From: an uncultured Methanobrevibacter sp.
Lineage (GTDB): Archaea; Methanobacteriota; Methanobacteria; Methanobacteriales; Methanobacteriaceae
Length of the DNA: 59,829 nt
Reading direction: 5' to 3'
Assembly: GCA_902771225.1 (NCBI GenBank)
Contig: CACXWH010000011.1
Span: 1 to 59,829, forward strand
Positions 1-9,360 of the stretch are shown in pieces (positions within the stretch are counted from its first letter, which is position 1; each line of letters begins with the position of its first letter). The notes beneath the pieces are model-generated. The model did not search any database and had not been told where the DNA came from. It saw only the letters and a list, made by a program, of their open reading frames with translations. The translations under genes and the position numbers were made by a program.

Positions 1-41
1 CCCCATCCACATAAAAAAAAATATAGACACTATCCACTAAA

Positions 42-88
42 ATGTGCAATTCATCCCCGGCTTAAAGAAGCCGGAGAATTCTTGCACA
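42..88 (+). repeat. IS200/IS605-like right-end hairpin (solo remnant)
   Basis: A perfect stem (ccggctt / aagccgg with a short loop) is framed by 'attcatcc' on the left and 'gaattcttgc' on the right. This layout is typical of the 3' end of IS200/IS605 (TnpB-type) elements. No transposase gene is visible inside the window, so this is either a solo end or the right end of an element lying to the left. A degenerate copy in the same orientation lies at 1341-1390. Confidence 0.5.
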
Positions 89-1221
89 ATAAAGTTAAAC
101 TAATTAAGATGATGATTATACCCCTTGTTTTTTGTTCAATAGTTGTAGGCGTATCTTCAATTTCAGATGTAAAGACATTAGGAAAAATTGGGGGAAACAC
201 TATTCTCCTTTACCTGATTACAACAGCCATAGCAATAATAATAGCTCTTGCAATATCAAACATGTTGGAGCCAGGTTTAGGATTAAATTTTGCAGGTGTC
301 GAATATGGAAACAAAGCTACAATGAACCAGACATTTGCAGACACCATGTTAAATATAATACCTGAAAATCTCATTGAATCAATGGCTGACGGAGAAATGG
401 TTCCAATAATCATTTTTGCAACGCTTGTAGGTATATTCTTAACAAAATTCAAGGAAGAAACCAAAACTGTTAATAATTTTTTTAAAGAAGCCAACAAACT
501 TGTTATGGAAATTACCGGTTTTATAATGAAGTTTGCTCCAATTGGTATTTTCTGTTTGATGGCGAAAACTTTCGATTCACTGGGCTTTGATGTGCTCATT
601 CCACTGCTTTCATTTATTGGATGTGTAATACTATGCCTGGCCATCCAAATGTTTATAATCTATCCGATTATTCTGATTTCCATAACCGGATTAGATCCCA
701 GAATCTTTTACAGGAGATTTTTCCCGGTAATGCTATTTGCATTCAATTCATGCTCTTCCAATGCGACAATTCCGATTAATTTAGAAAAATTATATGAGTT
801 GGGCGTTAAAAGCGAAGTTTCATCTTTTTCAATACCTTTAGGAGCTACAATCAATATGGACGGTACATCAATTTTTCAAGTATGTGCCGTGATGTTTACC
901 GCACAGGCTTTTGGCATTCATTTCGGACCTCAAATGATGCTTTTAATAATCATTACAATTATGCTGATGTCCATTGGAACTCCAGGCATACCAAGTGCAG
1001 GAGTAGTTACTTTAAACACTGTAATGCTTTCAGTAGGTTTGCCGTTAAGTACCATCGGCCTTTTCTTGGGAATAGACCATATTGTAAATATGTTTAGAAT
1101 CGTTTCCAATGTTGTTGGTGATGCAATCTGTACCATATGCGTTTCATTTAAAAACGGTTATATGGATACTGACGTTTATAATGGAAAAAAATCCCCTTAT
1201 TTTGAGGAATATAAAAATTGA
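82..1221 (+). pseudogene. 5'-truncated dicarboxylate/amino acid:cation symporter (DAACS family)
   Basis: The product resembles sodium- or proton-coupled dicarboxylate/glutamate symporters (GltP/SdcS type) of the cell membrane. Visible family signatures are IKMMIIPLVF near the start of the preserved part, the SSNATIP hairpin motif, NMDGTSIFQ in the substrate site, GTPGIPSAG, and NVVGDA near the end. Homology begins abruptly around base 88, right after an IS605-like hairpin. The family's first two membrane segments (roughly 50-60 residues) are absent. The frame stays open to the window's first base but encodes a charged, non-hydrophobic peptide there. The only start near the break is a TTG at 82 without a ribosome binding site. 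I therefore infer a gene broken by a mobile element. A shortened but expressed protein cannot be excluded. Confidence 0.6.
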
Positions 1222-1340
1222 GAATGATAATAATTTGAGAAAATATCAATAAATTAAAAATAAACATAAACATGTGGCATTTGACAAGAAATATCATACT
1301 TAAAGAATGAAAAATTCTAAAAAAGTATGAGAAACCTTTA

Positions 1341-1390
1341 AAATGCAATTCATCTCCAGCCTGCAAGAGCCTGAAAATTCCTTCACAAAA
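1341..1390 (+). repeat. Degenerate second copy of the IS605-like end
   Basis: This copy shares 'gcaattcat', the central aag-containing loop region and the 'aattc' end with the copy at 42-88, in the same orientation, but its stem pairs poorly. With the first copy it brackets the truncated symporter at about 1.3 kb spacing, which suggests an old insertion or a deletion scar. Confidence 0.4.
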
Positions 1391-1397
1391 ATGTTAA

Positions 1398-1410
1398 ATT
1401 AAAAAAAAAG
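1398..1410 (-). terminator. T-run terminator after the nucleotide-sugar dehydratase
   Basis: On the minus strand a run of nine T lies about 20 bases after the stop of the gene at 1430-2413. This is the usual form of an archaeal transcription terminator. No hairpin is needed or seen. Confidence 0.35.
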
Positions 1411-1429
1411 ATATTTAATAAAGGCAAAA

Positions 1430-2413
1430 TTATTCTTCAATTGCCTTTAATATTTCTAAAACTTCTTCTTTAGATAATAATTCTATTTCAGAAGAATTAT
1501 ATATGAAATCTAAATGATTTTCAACAGTATCCCTATGAATAATATACAAATCATCTATTTCTTCAGCGTGATATATTTCATTAGGATTCATTAAATCTTC
1601 ATTTAGCTTTTCACCGACTCTCATTCCAATGAGTTTTGTCTCAATGTCTTCAGGTTTATAACCGTATTTCGGTGCATAATATTCAATCATTACTTCTGCA
1701 ATGTCTGTCACTTTAACTGCAGGCATTTTCAAGATAAATATTTCTCCTCCTTCAGCAATGCTGACCGCATCCAAAATCAATTTGGCAGCTTCATGAATAT
1801 TCATGATGAAACGGGTCATTTCCACATCAGTAATGGTTACGGGACCGCCTTTTTTGATTTGCTTTTTAAATATAGGAATGACTGATCCTCTTGAATTCAA
1901 TACATTTCCAAATCTTACACATGCAAATTTAGTTCCATTTTCACCACTATAAACATTTGAAGAAATCATGACTCTCTCAGCAAGCAGTTTGGTAGCGCCC
2001 ATTACATTAACAGGATTCACTGCCTTGTCTGTACTGATTAATATCACCTTTTCAACATCACAAACAAGAGCTGCATCTATAATATTTTGTGTTCCAGAAA
2101 CATTTGTCTCCACTGCTTCCATAGGATTATATTCACATGAAGGAACATGCTTATAAGCAGCTGCATGAAGGACAATATCCACATCTCTGAAAACTCTTTT
2201 CAATCCATCTAACTGCTTTACATCACCTACAACAGTTTTAAGTTTTGGAGATTTTAAATCAAGTTCTAAATCAAATAATCCTGTTTCGTTATTATCAAAA
2301 GCCTTTACAATTTCAACATCATATTTTAATAATTCTGCAACAATCTTTTTACCGATTGAACCACAACCACCTGTAACAAGAACCCTTTTTCCTTTATAGT
2401 AATCATTTAACAT
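1430..2413 (-). CDS. UDP-GlcNAc 4,6-dehydratase-like polysaccharide biosynthesis protein (CapD/FlaA1 family)
   Basis: This is an extended short-chain dehydrogenase of 327 residues. The N-terminal nucleotide-binding loop reads TGGCGSIG (about residues 14-21). DNNE follows the second strand, HAAAYKHVP marks the substrate region, and ISTDKAVNP leads to VMGATKLLAE, where the usual catalytic Tyr is replaced by Met as in CapD/WbpM-type dehydratases. The family forms UDP-4-keto-6-deoxy sugars for surface polysaccharide or glycoprotein glycan synthesis in the cytoplasm. A GAGGG ribosome binding site lies just upstream of the ATG. The gene stands alone, with no other sugar-modifying genes beside it, so the final sugar cannot be told. 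PseB-type function is less likely because of the missing Tyr. Confidence 0.85.
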   Translation of the reverse strand: MLNDYYKGKRVLVTGGCGSIGKKIVAELLKYDVEIVKAFDNNETGLFDLELDLKSPKLKTVVGDVKQLDGLKRVFRDVDIVLHAAAYKHVPSCEYNPMEAVETNVSGTQNIIDAALVCDVEKVILISTDKAVNPVNVMGATKLLAERVMISSNVYSGENGTKFACVRFGNVLNSRGSVIPIFKKQIKKGGPVTITDVEMTRFIMNIHEAAKLILDAVSIAEGGEIFILKMPAVKVTDIAEVMIEYYAPKYGYKPEDIETKLIGMRVGEKLNEDLMNPNEIYHAEEIDDLYIIHRDTVENHLDFIYNSSEIELLSKEEVLEILKAIEE

Positions 2414-2635
2414 TTAAACCCTCTGAAAATTTCAAAAATATAAAATCATAACACATACAAAATAATTAATATTAATAAGTTATCACTATAAAATAATATA
2501 ATTTTTTTTATTATTAAATATTTGGGAACTGCCAATATAAATCTGTTTTTTGTATGAATCCACAACTCATTTAAAAGTAAAAAATTTCTCATATAAACAA
2601 TATATCAAATAAGTTGTCTAAAAAAGATAAATCTT

Positions 2636-2692
2636 AAACATATATATAATTAAACAAATATAACATTAAATTGGTTTATTCACCATAGGAGA
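2636..2692 (+). promoter_or_regulatory. Promoter and RBS of the F420-ligase family gene
   Basis: A TATA-like stretch (acatatatataatt) lies at about 2638-2651, and AGGAGA at 2687-2692 sits eight bases before the ATG at 2700. The remaining DNA back to 2414 is A+T-rich, and I see nothing else in it. Confidence 0.4.
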
Positions 2693-2699
2693 AATTTAA

Positions 2700-3884
2700 A
2701 TGAGATGCGTTGGTACAGTAGTACGTGGAATAAGAACCCCGATTATTAAAGAAAATGATGATTTGGCATCAATTGTAGTAGATTCATTGATGGCTGCAAA
2801 AGAAAGTGAAGGATTCGAATTCAGAGATAAAGATGTTGTCGCAATCACAGAAGCTGTTGTAGGAATTTCAGAAGGAAACTATGTAACAGTAGATGATGTT
2901 GCAAAAGATGTTGAAAACAAATTCCCATCCAAAAACATAGGAGTCGTAAATCCGATTTTAAGCAGAAACAGATTTTCAATTATCTTAAAAGGTATTGCAA
3001 GAGGAATGGATAAAATAACATTATTAACATCATTTCCTGCAGATGAAGTTGGAAACGGTATTTTAGATGAAGAAATTTTAGAAAAAAGTGAATATAACCT
3101 GGGAAGCATCATTTCTGAAGATGAATACACAGAAACTTTCGGCTCATGGATTCATCCATTCACTGGAATCAACATGATTGATTTTTACAGGGAATTAATT
3201 GAAAGTGAAGACTGTGAAGTAGAATTTGTATTTTCAAATGATGTAAAAACAATCCTTGACTATAACAAAGATGTTTTAACCTGTGATATTCACACAAGAG
3301 AAAAAACCACAAAATTACTTAAAGAATTAGGCGCAACAGTATACGGCCTACATCAAATTTTAACCGAACCTATTGGAGAGTCCGGATGTAATCCGGATTA
3401 CGGTTTACTCGGTTCAAACAAATCAACTGAAGAAAAACTAAAATTATTCCCAAAAACCGGAGACACATTAGTTAGAGAAGTTCAGAAAAGATTAATTGAT
3501 TTGACTGGAAAACAAATAGAAGTAATGGTTTACGGAGATGGTGCATTTAAAGATCCTGTTGGAAAAATCTGGGAATTAGCAGATCCTGTTGTATCACCAG
3601 CACATACCGACGGATTAGTGGGAACACCAAACGAAATCAAATTAAAATATGTTTCTGACAATAAGTTCGCTGATTTAAAAGGCGATGAATTAAAAGAAGC
3701 AATTAAAGAAGAAATAAAATCCAAAGATAAAGATTTAACTGGACAAATGATTACCGAAGGAACAACACCAAGAGTACTGACTGATTTAATCGGTTCATTA
3801 TGTGACTTAACCAGCGGTTCCGGAGATAAAGGAACACCAGTTGTATTTATACAAGGATACTTTGATAATTTAGCAGATGACTAA
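2700..3884 (+). CDS. Long-form coenzyme F420-0:L-glutamate ligase family protein
   Basis: The protein has 394 residues and begins like F420-0 ligases (TVVRGIRTPIIKENDDL, then a DVVAITEAVVGISEGN segment). It has a PAHTDGLVGTPNE segment in the second half. Classical methanogen CofE, which adds glutamates to F420-0 by a GTP-dependent reaction, is about 250 residues. This protein belongs to the longer version also found in bacteria that do not make F420. It may be a paralogue with a different substrate rather than the F420 enzyme. The start is supported by AGGAGA at 2687-2692. It is transcribed toward metK and the two share a hairpin terminator. The family is fairly sure, the reaction is not. Confidence 0.65.
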   Translation: MRCVGTVVRGIRTPIIKENDDLASIVVDSLMAAKESEGFEFRDKDVVAITEAVVGISEGNYVTVDDVAKDVENKFPSKNIGVVNPILSRNRFSIILKGIARGMDKITLLTSFPADEVGNGILDEEILEKSEYNLGSIISEDEYTETFGSWIHPFTGINMIDFYRELIESEDCEVEFVFSNDVKTILDYNKDVLTCDIHTREKTTKLLKELGATVYGLHQILTEPIGESGCNPDYGLLGSNKSTEEKLKLFPKTGDTLVREVQKRLIDLTGKQIEVMVYGDGAFKDPVGKIWELADPVVSPAHTDGLVGTPNEIKLKYVSDNKFADLKGDELKEAIKEEIKSKDKDLTGQMITEGTTPRVLTDLIGSLCDLTSGSGDKGTPVVFIQGYFDNLADD

Positions 3885-3913
3885 ATTATCCAAAAACCTC
3901 ACCATTTAAATTT

Positions 3914-3963
3914 AAAAAAAAAGAAGTTAAAAAAAAACTTACTAAAAAGTAAGTTTATTTTTT
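3914..3963. terminator. Bidirectional hairpin terminator
   Basis: Perfect 8-bp arms aaacttac (3935-3942) and gtaagttt (3949-3956) are separated by six bases. They are followed by T-rich DNA on the plus strand and by long T runs on the minus strand. The hairpin lies between the convergent F420-ligase-like gene and metK and could serve both. Confidence 0.6.
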
Positions 3964-5130
3964 TATATATTTAGCTAAATCGTCAGCTTTATCAGTTTTT
4001 TCCCATGAACGGCCTTCGATACCGAAGTGTCCATATTTAGCAGTTGGTTTGTATTCGGCATCTCTAAGTTTGAGAGTTTCGATGATTCCGTCTGGAGTTA
4101 ACTTGAAGTTTTCACGTACAATTTCATCCATTGTCTTATCTCCAGTGTCTGCACCAGTTCCGAATGTGTCTACCATTACGGATGTTGGTTCAGCAACTCC
4201 TATTGCATAGGATAGTTGAATTTCACATTTTTCTGCTAATCCGCTTGCTACGATGTTTTTTGCAATATATCTTGCCATGTAGCATGCGCTTCTATCTACT
4301 TTAGTGCAGTCTTTTCCTGAGAAAGCTCCTCCACCATGTCTTGCATATCCTCCATAGGTGTCTACAATGATTTTACGACCAGTTAATCCTGCATCCCCGT
4401 GAGGTCCTCCTATTTCAAATTTTCCGGTTGGATTAATGTGTTCTTTGGTGTTTTCTGTCATCAATTCTTCAGGAATTACTTCTTTGAATAGTTTTTCGCG
4501 AATGTCTGCTTTTAGTTGTTCTTGATTGTCAGACATTGATTCATCATGCTGGGTTGATAAAACTACAGCATCTAAAGAGACAACATTTCCATCTTTATCA
4601 TAGTTTACGGATACTTGTGCTTTTCCGTCAGGCCTTAAATAAGGGATTTCTCCGCTTTCTCTTAGTTCTGTTAATTTGTTTGTAAGTTTACGTGCCAAGT
4701 CAATTGGGTATGGCATTAATGATTCGGTTTCGTTTGTTGCAAATCCAAACATCATCCCCTGATCTCCTGCACCGGTTTCTGCATCTTCCCTGTCTACTCC
4801 CTGATTAATGTCTGGAGATTGTGCATGGAGTCTGTTTACGACTTCACATTTATGACCATCAAATTCTAAATCAGGATTATCATAACCGATTTCAATGATT
4901 GTATCCCTAATAATTTTTTCAATATCTTCATCTGAAATGTCAGCAGTTGATGTTATTTCACCAAATACCATACAAAAATCAGTTGTTACACAAGTTTCAC
5001 ATGCAACATGAGAATTTTTATCTTGCATCATATATGCATCTAATATTGCATCAGAAATTATATCTGCGACTTTATCAGGATGCCCCTGAGTTACAGACTC
5101 TGATGTGAATGTTCTATATATCTCACTCAT
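3955..5130 (-). CDS. metK: S-adenosylmethionine synthetase, bacterial/eukaryotic type
   Basis: The enzyme makes S-adenosylmethionine from methionine and ATP in the cytoplasm. Signatures are GHPDK with preceding [41 protein letters not shown] and GGGAFSGKD, all marks of the bacterial/eukaryotic MetK family. The archaeal MAT family, with its different sequence and GLGHPDS motif, is not what is encoded here. I place the start at the Met that begins MSEIYRTF (5130), which gives 391 residues, a normal length. The longer reading from 5160 adds ten residues unlike the family. The DNA before the chosen start reads GTGATAAT, a plausible weak ribosome binding site. The gene converges on the F420-ligase-like gene. 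Acquisition from bacteria is likely. Confidence 0.93.
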   Translation of the reverse strand: MSEIYRTFTSESVTQGHPDKVADIISDAILDAYMMQDKNSHVACETCVTTDFCMVFGEITSTADISDEDIEKIIRDTIIEIGYDNPDLEFDGHKCEVVNRLHAQSPDINQGVDREDAETGAGDQGMMFGFATNETESLMPYPIDLARKLTNKLTELRESGEIPYLRPDGKAQVSVNYDKDGNVVSLDAVVLSTQHDESMSDNQEQLKADIREKLFKEVIPEELMTENTKEHINPTGKFEIGGPHGDAGLTGRKIIVDTYGGYARHGGGAFSGKDCTKVDRSACYMARYIAKNIVASGLAEKCEIQLSYAIGVAEPTSVMVDTFGTGADTGDKTMDEIVRENFKLTPDGIIETLKLRDAEYKPTAKYGHFGIEGRSWEKTDKADDLAKYIKK

Positions 5131-5256
5131 ATTATCACGACAAAAAAAATAATCTTTCAATATAATATTAATTTACTGTATAAATATACTTTTTTATTAT
5201 TAGGCTCATTTCACAATTAATAAGAATTATTTACTATTAAAAATATAATTTTCACT

Positions 5257-6675
5257 ATGAAAAAATTAAATATTTTTGGCATAGCTCTTATCATCTGTAT
5301 AATAGCTATCATAGGTTTTCATGTGTTTATAAACCATGCTCCAATTGATCCTAATGCAAAAATCGTTGATGCGAATGCTTTAGGTGAGAAAGGAGTTATA
5401 AAGCTAGAAAATGAATCAAAAAATGAAAATGGTGGAATATTTTCTTCAACTAAAAGTGATGAGAATAGTGTCTTTTTAAATAAATCAAGTATTATGAAGA
5501 TAACAAAATCATTTATTAATAAAACTGGAGACACAGCCACTTCAGGTGATGGCGCTGACTTTTATGGAGTTAATTCTGCTGTTTTAGTTAAAGATAAAAG
5601 TCAGTTGACTATTGAAGACTGTGAGATTGTGACCAATTCCAAAGGATCCAATGGTATTTTTGTAACAAATACTGATACTGGTCAAGGTCAGGGCGGAGCT
5701 CCTGGAGGAACACCTCCAGAAAACGGAGGAGAAGTTCCTGAAAAACCACCTGAACAAATGAAAACATCCAAATCCACAGAAGATACAATAGCCACCATTA
5801 ATAATGTTAAAATAACAACCCATCAAGATAAATCACGGGGACTTGATGCTACTTTTGGAGGCATAATTAACGCCAACAATGTTATAATTAATACTGACGG
5901 CAATAGCTGTGCCGGACTTGCAACTGACCGTGGTGAAGGTAACGTGACTGTTGCAAACTCAATTATAAACACTGGCGTTAGTAAAGAAACCGGTCGGGGT
6001 TCCCCTATAATTTATTCTACAGGAAACATTACACTTGAAAATTCAAAAGGTACATCCCATGTATCACAAATTGCATGTATTGAGGGTAAAAACTCAATTA
6101 CCTTGGAAAATTCAAAATTAACCGGTTTTGGTGAAGGTAATCGTAAAGATGGAGATAATTATGTTGATTTAGCGGGAATATTCATTTATCAAAGTATGAG
6201 TGGAGATGCAGGCGTTGGAACATCCACCTTTGAGTGTAAAAACTCAGATTTAAGTATTGATGAATCATCCAATTACTACAAACAGGTTCCGATGTTTCAT
6301 GTAACCAATACCAAAGCGAATATTAATCTTGAAGCATCTAACTTTAAGTTTGGAAGTGGAATATTATTTGACATTTCTTCCCAAAATCAATGGGGCAAAA
6401 ATGGTACCAATGGAGGGCATGTTAATTTAACCAGTAGCAATGAAGACTTGAAAGGAGATATTATTGTTGATTCTATAAGTTCTCTTAACTTTACATTAAA
6501 AAGCAAAACTTTTGAAGGTGCGGTTAACTCTACTGGAAACACACATATAACCATTGAAAAAGATGGAACTTGGAGTTTAACCGGAGACAGCAATATTACA
6601 TCTCTTAAAAACTCCGGAAAAATTAACTTAAACTACCATAAACTTCTTGTTAATGGTAAAGAATATAAAGGATAG
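5257..6675 (+). CDS. Membrane-anchored beta-helix-like surface protein, function unknown
   Basis: The protein has 472 residues. Residues about 5-26 form one hydrophobic segment that serves as an uncleaved anchor or signal peptide. After it come repeated short strands rich in Asn, Ser and Thr (for example NNVKITTHQD, NVTVANSIINTG, NITLENSKG). This is the pattern of a parallel beta-helix. A Gly/Pro/Glu-rich linker occurs around residues 145-168. The last part, including a GTWSLTGDSNITSL segment ending in KLLVNGKEYKG, resembles C-terminal repeats of bacterial carbohydrate-binding-like surface proteins. It is probably displayed outside the cell. No catalytic residues can be named. No ribosome binding site is seen, so the transcript may be leaderless. 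A hairpin terminator overlaps the stop codon. Confidence 0.65.
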   Translation: MKKLNIFGIALIICIIAIIGFHVFINHAPIDPNAKIVDANALGEKGVIKLENESKNENGGIFSSTKSDENSVFLNKSSIMKITKSFINKTGDTATSGDGADFYGVNSAVLVKDKSQLTIEDCEIVTNSKGSNGIFVTNTDTGQGQGGAPGGTPPENGGEVPEKPPEQMKTSKSTEDTIATINNVKITTHQDKSRGLDATFGGIINANNVIINTDGNSCAGLATDRGEGNVTVANSIINTGVSKETGRGSPIIYSTGNITLENSKGTSHVSQIACIEGKNSITLENSKLTGFGEGNRKDGDNYVDLAGIFIYQSMSGDAGVGTSTFECKNSDLSIDESSNYYKQVPMFHVTNTKANINLEASNFKFGSGILFDISSQNQWGKNGTNGGHVNLTSSNEDLKGDIIVDSISSLNFTLKSKTFEGAVNSTGNTHITIEKDGTWSLTGDSNITSLKNSGKINLNYHKLLVNGKEYKG

Positions 6676-6699
6676 ATTTTTTCTATCCTACTTTTTTTA
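6670..6699 (+). terminator. Hairpin terminator of the small beta-helix gene
   Basis: Arms ggatag (6670-6675, containing the stop codon) and ctatcc (6683-6688) are followed by a seven-T run. Confidence 0.6.
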
Positions 6700-6727
6700 A
6701 AATCCAAAAATTATATTTACAAAGTAT

Positions 6728-7243
6728 TTAGCATTTCTTACCTGCCAAATATACTTCAGATTTTATATCCTCTTGATTGGATACATCGCCAACAACAGTA
6801 AAAACTGCCTTTTCAGTTGGATTTTTAGAAAAACTAATAAAATCACGAATACCAGTTAAGGCATTTCCATTTGATGATCCAACAGCAGTGATAATGTAGT
6901 AATCTTTGTTTTCTAAGTGATTGAAAATTGGATAGCATCTATCAAAGAATCTTTTTAGTGTTCCGTTCATTGAATAGTAATAAATAGGAGTTGCATATAC
7001 AATTACATCAGCTTTCATCATGTCATCTAGGATAATTGATATCTCATCTTCCTGATAGCATTCTCTTTCAGGGGTTTTACAAGACAAACAAGCTTTACAG
7101 GATCCAAATTCCATATCTTCCAAAAAGTATTTGGTTACCTTGTTTCCACCATCAGCAGCACCTCGAACGAATTCATCACATAATGTATCGGAGTTTCCAC
7201 CTTTTCTTGGTGAAGAACTAATCACTACTACTTTTTTTGCCAT
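6728..7243 (-). CDS. Flavodoxin-fold NAD(P)H-dependent FMN reductase / iron-sulfur flavoprotein-like
   Basis: This 171-residue cytoplasmic protein has the FMN-phosphate loop SSSPRKGGNSD near the N-terminus, the cluster CKACLSCKTPERECY (about residues 52-66) and the flavin-contacting ATPIYYYSMNGTLK segment. The Cys spacing resembles methanogen iron-sulfur flavoproteins that reduce O2, peroxide or small acceptors, but part of the usual compact four-Cys motif is altered, so a bound [4Fe-4S] cluster is uncertain. The start has a clear GGTGAT ribosome binding site. The gene stands alone and diverges from hemD across about 250 bases of very A+T-rich DNA. Confidence 0.8.
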   Translation of the reverse strand: MAKKVVVISSSPRKGGNSDTLCDEFVRGAADGGNKVTKYFLEDMEFGSCKACLSCKTPERECYQEDEISIILDDMMKADVIVYATPIYYYSMNGTLKRFFDRCYPIFNHLENKDYYIITAVGSSNGNALTGIRDFISFSKNPTEKAVFTVVGDVSNQEDIKSEVYLAGKKC

Positions 7244-7492
7244 TAATAATCACCGTCCAAAATTTTTTAAAAAACAACTTGATAAAAAGTATCAATTAAA
7301 ACTTGATAATTTATGATGTATATATTTATTGATTTGATTGAAAGACAAAATATTTTATGCAAAAAAGAATTTCGATAAAAGAGTATACGATAAAAAAATT
7401 AATATATAAACCCAACATTGAAAATTTACACAAATAATATAAACAAACAAAATCAAAATATATAACATTATAAGTTATTGAAGGTAAATATA

Positions 7493-8266
7493 ATGAAAAA
7501 GCCCGTTGTTGCAATTACAAGACCTGCGGATAGAGCTAAAAAAGCCTGTGAAATTGTAGAAAAATTAGGTGGAAGTGCAGTGCTTGCACCAACACTTGAC
7601 TTGAAACCTGTTAACAGCGATTCCTTAAAGGATTTAGTTAAAAATAAAGATTCTCTTGATTGGATTGTCTTTACCTCTCCAACAACAATTGATTCTTTTA
7701 ATTTATTTTATCCTGATTTTTTCAATGATTTGGATTGTAAAGTTGCTGTTATTGGAAACAAGACAGGTTCAATTCTTGAAAAACAAGGCATCCATCCGAA
7801 TTTAATACCCTGTGATTTTACTGCTGAAGGATTGGTTGAAGAATTTAGCCAGTTAAACATTAGAAACAAAATCATTGGTATACCGAGAACGGCTTCTGCA
7901 AGGGATACATTACCTAAAGGATTAGAAGAACTTGATAATGAGGTTATTATAGCTGAAGCTTACAAATCATTGTTTCCAATGGACGATGAAAGTGTCAAAG
8001 AGTTGATTTCAAAAATTGAAAACAGTGAAATTGATGCAATTACCTTTACAAGTCCCCTAACTGTGCATAATTTCTTTAAAATTTCTCAAGGCAATGAAAA
8101 ACTAGCAGGATTATTATCTGATAAATTGTTAACTGTTGCAATAGGCCCTATTACTGGAAAAGTCCTTGATGAGTATGATGTTAAACATATTTACCCCGAT
8201 ACTTACACGGTTCCAGACATGATGGAATTGTTATTTAAAGAATGGAGAGATTCTAATGGAAGATAA
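7493..8266 (+). CDS. hemD: Uroporphyrinogen-III synthase
   Basis: This is a 257-residue HemD-fold protein. It has an N-terminal VAITRPADRAKKA segment, DWIVFTSPTTIDSF, IPRTASARDTLPKGLEEL, and a second-domain AITFTSPLTVHNFF followed by VAIGPITGKVL. It cyclises hydroxymethylbilane to uroporphyrinogen III, the common precursor of coenzyme F430, cobalamin and siroheme. I take the ATG at 7493, preceded by AAGGT. The reading from a TTG at 7478 would run through that ribosome binding site. The gene opens an overlapping cluster: its end overlaps the next start by 11 bases. hemB of the same pathway is encoded separately at 29.7-30.7 kb. Confidence 0.9.
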   Translation: MKKPVVAITRPADRAKKACEIVEKLGGSAVLAPTLDLKPVNSDSLKDLVKNKDSLDWIVFTSPTTIDSFNLFYPDFFNDLDCKVAVIGNKTGSILEKQGIHPNLIPCDFTAEGLVEEFSQLNIRNKIIGIPRTASARDTLPKGLEELDNEVIIAEAYKSLFPMDDESVKELISKIENSEIDAITFTSPLTVHNFFKISQGNEKLAGLLSDKLLTVAIGPITGKVLDEYDVKHIYPDTYTVPDMMELLFKEWRDSNGR

Positions 8267-9359
8267 AATAAGTATTATTCTACCAATTTTTAATGTTGGT
8301 GACCACCTTCGAGGAGGAATCGACTCTTTAATTAACCAGACAATAGGAAATGAGAATTTAGAAATAATTATGGTTAATGATTGTTCAACTGACGGATCAG
8401 ATAAGATTATTGATGAATATGCTGAAAAATACGAGTGTTGTATTGCAATTCATCATGAAAAAAACTCTGGTGCTGCATATACTCCACGTAACACCGGTAT
8501 TGAAGCATGTACTGGTGATTACATTATGTTTTTAGATCCTGACGACAGATATACACCAGACTGCTGTGAGGTATTATATAAAGCAGTGACTGAAAATAAT
8601 GCCCAAATGGGTTTTGCAAGATTTAGACGCATATTTGAATATGGGGGACATGTTCAAAAGTCTTATTCACCCTATGAAGATGATTTAGAACACGCTTATC
8701 CTGATGAAATTTTTGAAACTGCCAATTTTTTAAATGTTTCCGATTTTCTATGGGATAACTTTATTGAAAGATTTCTTTATGGAAAAGATTTAGAAAGGAC
8801 CTATAAAAGAGATGGTCCAATAGATACCATTATTATTGACAATATAGAAGAAGAACCTGATTTATTGAAAATGGCTCCTTCCGTTTGGAGTAAAATTTAT
8901 AAAAGAGAATTGATTATGGATAATAATATTCGTTTCCAGCCTTTTATTTCCGGAGACGATATGGCATTTACCTTAGAAGCTTTTCTAAATGCAAAAGGAA
9001 TTGTTTATTTAAACAATTTTATGTGCTATGATTATTATATAAGAGATTTGCCTGACGACAAGTCAATTACAAATACTGTTAATGTTAGGCTGCTTGATGA
9101 GTTAATGGAGTCATATATTTATTGTAGAAGAAAGACAGAAAGTTTTTCAAAAGAAGTTCAAACTGCTTCCATAAACCCGCATTTATTGCATTGGATAAAT
9201 ACCTGGAGAACTTCCCCATTTACAAAAGCTGAAAACAGATTGCTTTTAAAAAAGGTTAATGAACTTAAAAAAATACATAAAAGTGATATGAAATCCAAAA
9301 TGTTGTTATCTTCAATGACAACAGCAATTGAATCATCAATTTATACTTCAAAAGCGTGA
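8256..9359 (+). CDS. Family-2 glycosyltransferase
   Basis: The 367-residue protein begins with the GT-A signature ISIILPIFNVGDHL, continues with IIMVNDCSTDGSDKI, and has the metal-binding FLDPDDRY motif near residue 92. KNSGAAYTPRNTGI corresponds to the acceptor-side loop. The C-terminal half (IPF-type SGDDMAF region, then a long helical tail) has no membrane helices, so it acts on the cytoplasmic face. Its start lies inside the end of hemD, and its stop is one base before the next gene's ATG. The UDP-galactopyranose mutase that follows supplies UDP-galactofuranose, so a galactofuranosyltransferase role is a reasonable inference. The true donor is unknown. Confidence 0.85.
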   Translation: MEDKISIILPIFNVGDHLRGGIDSLINQTIGNENLEIIMVNDCSTDGSDKIIDEYAEKYECCIAIHHEKNSGAAYTPRNTGIEACTGDYIMFLDPDDRYTPDCCEVLYKAVTENNAQMGFARFRRIFEYGGHVQKSYSPYEDDLEHAYPDEIFETANFLNVSDFLWDNFIERFLYGKDLERTYKRDGPIDTIIIDNIEEEPDLLKMAPSVWSKIYKRELIMDNNIRFQPFISGDDMAFTLEAFLNAKGIVYLNNFMCYDYYIRDLPDDKSITNTVNVRLLDELMESYIYCRRKTESFSKEVQTASINPHLLHWINTWRTSPFTKAENRLLLKKVNELKKIHKSDMKSKMLLSSMTTAIESSIYTSKA

Positions 9360-9360
9360 T

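Noticed and set aside
5131-5160. Longer metK start at 5160
   Set aside because: The extra ten residues are unlike the family, and MSEIYRTF at 5130 fits normal MetK length.
7478-7492. TTG start for hemD
   Set aside because: It would begin upstream of the AAGGT ribosome binding site; the ATG at 7493 has correct spacing and fits the family start.
9328-9360. Longer glf start inside the glycosyltransferase gene
   Set aside because: The added residues are out-of-frame translation of the upstream gene; ATG at 9361 precedes the FAD-binding motif at the normal distance.
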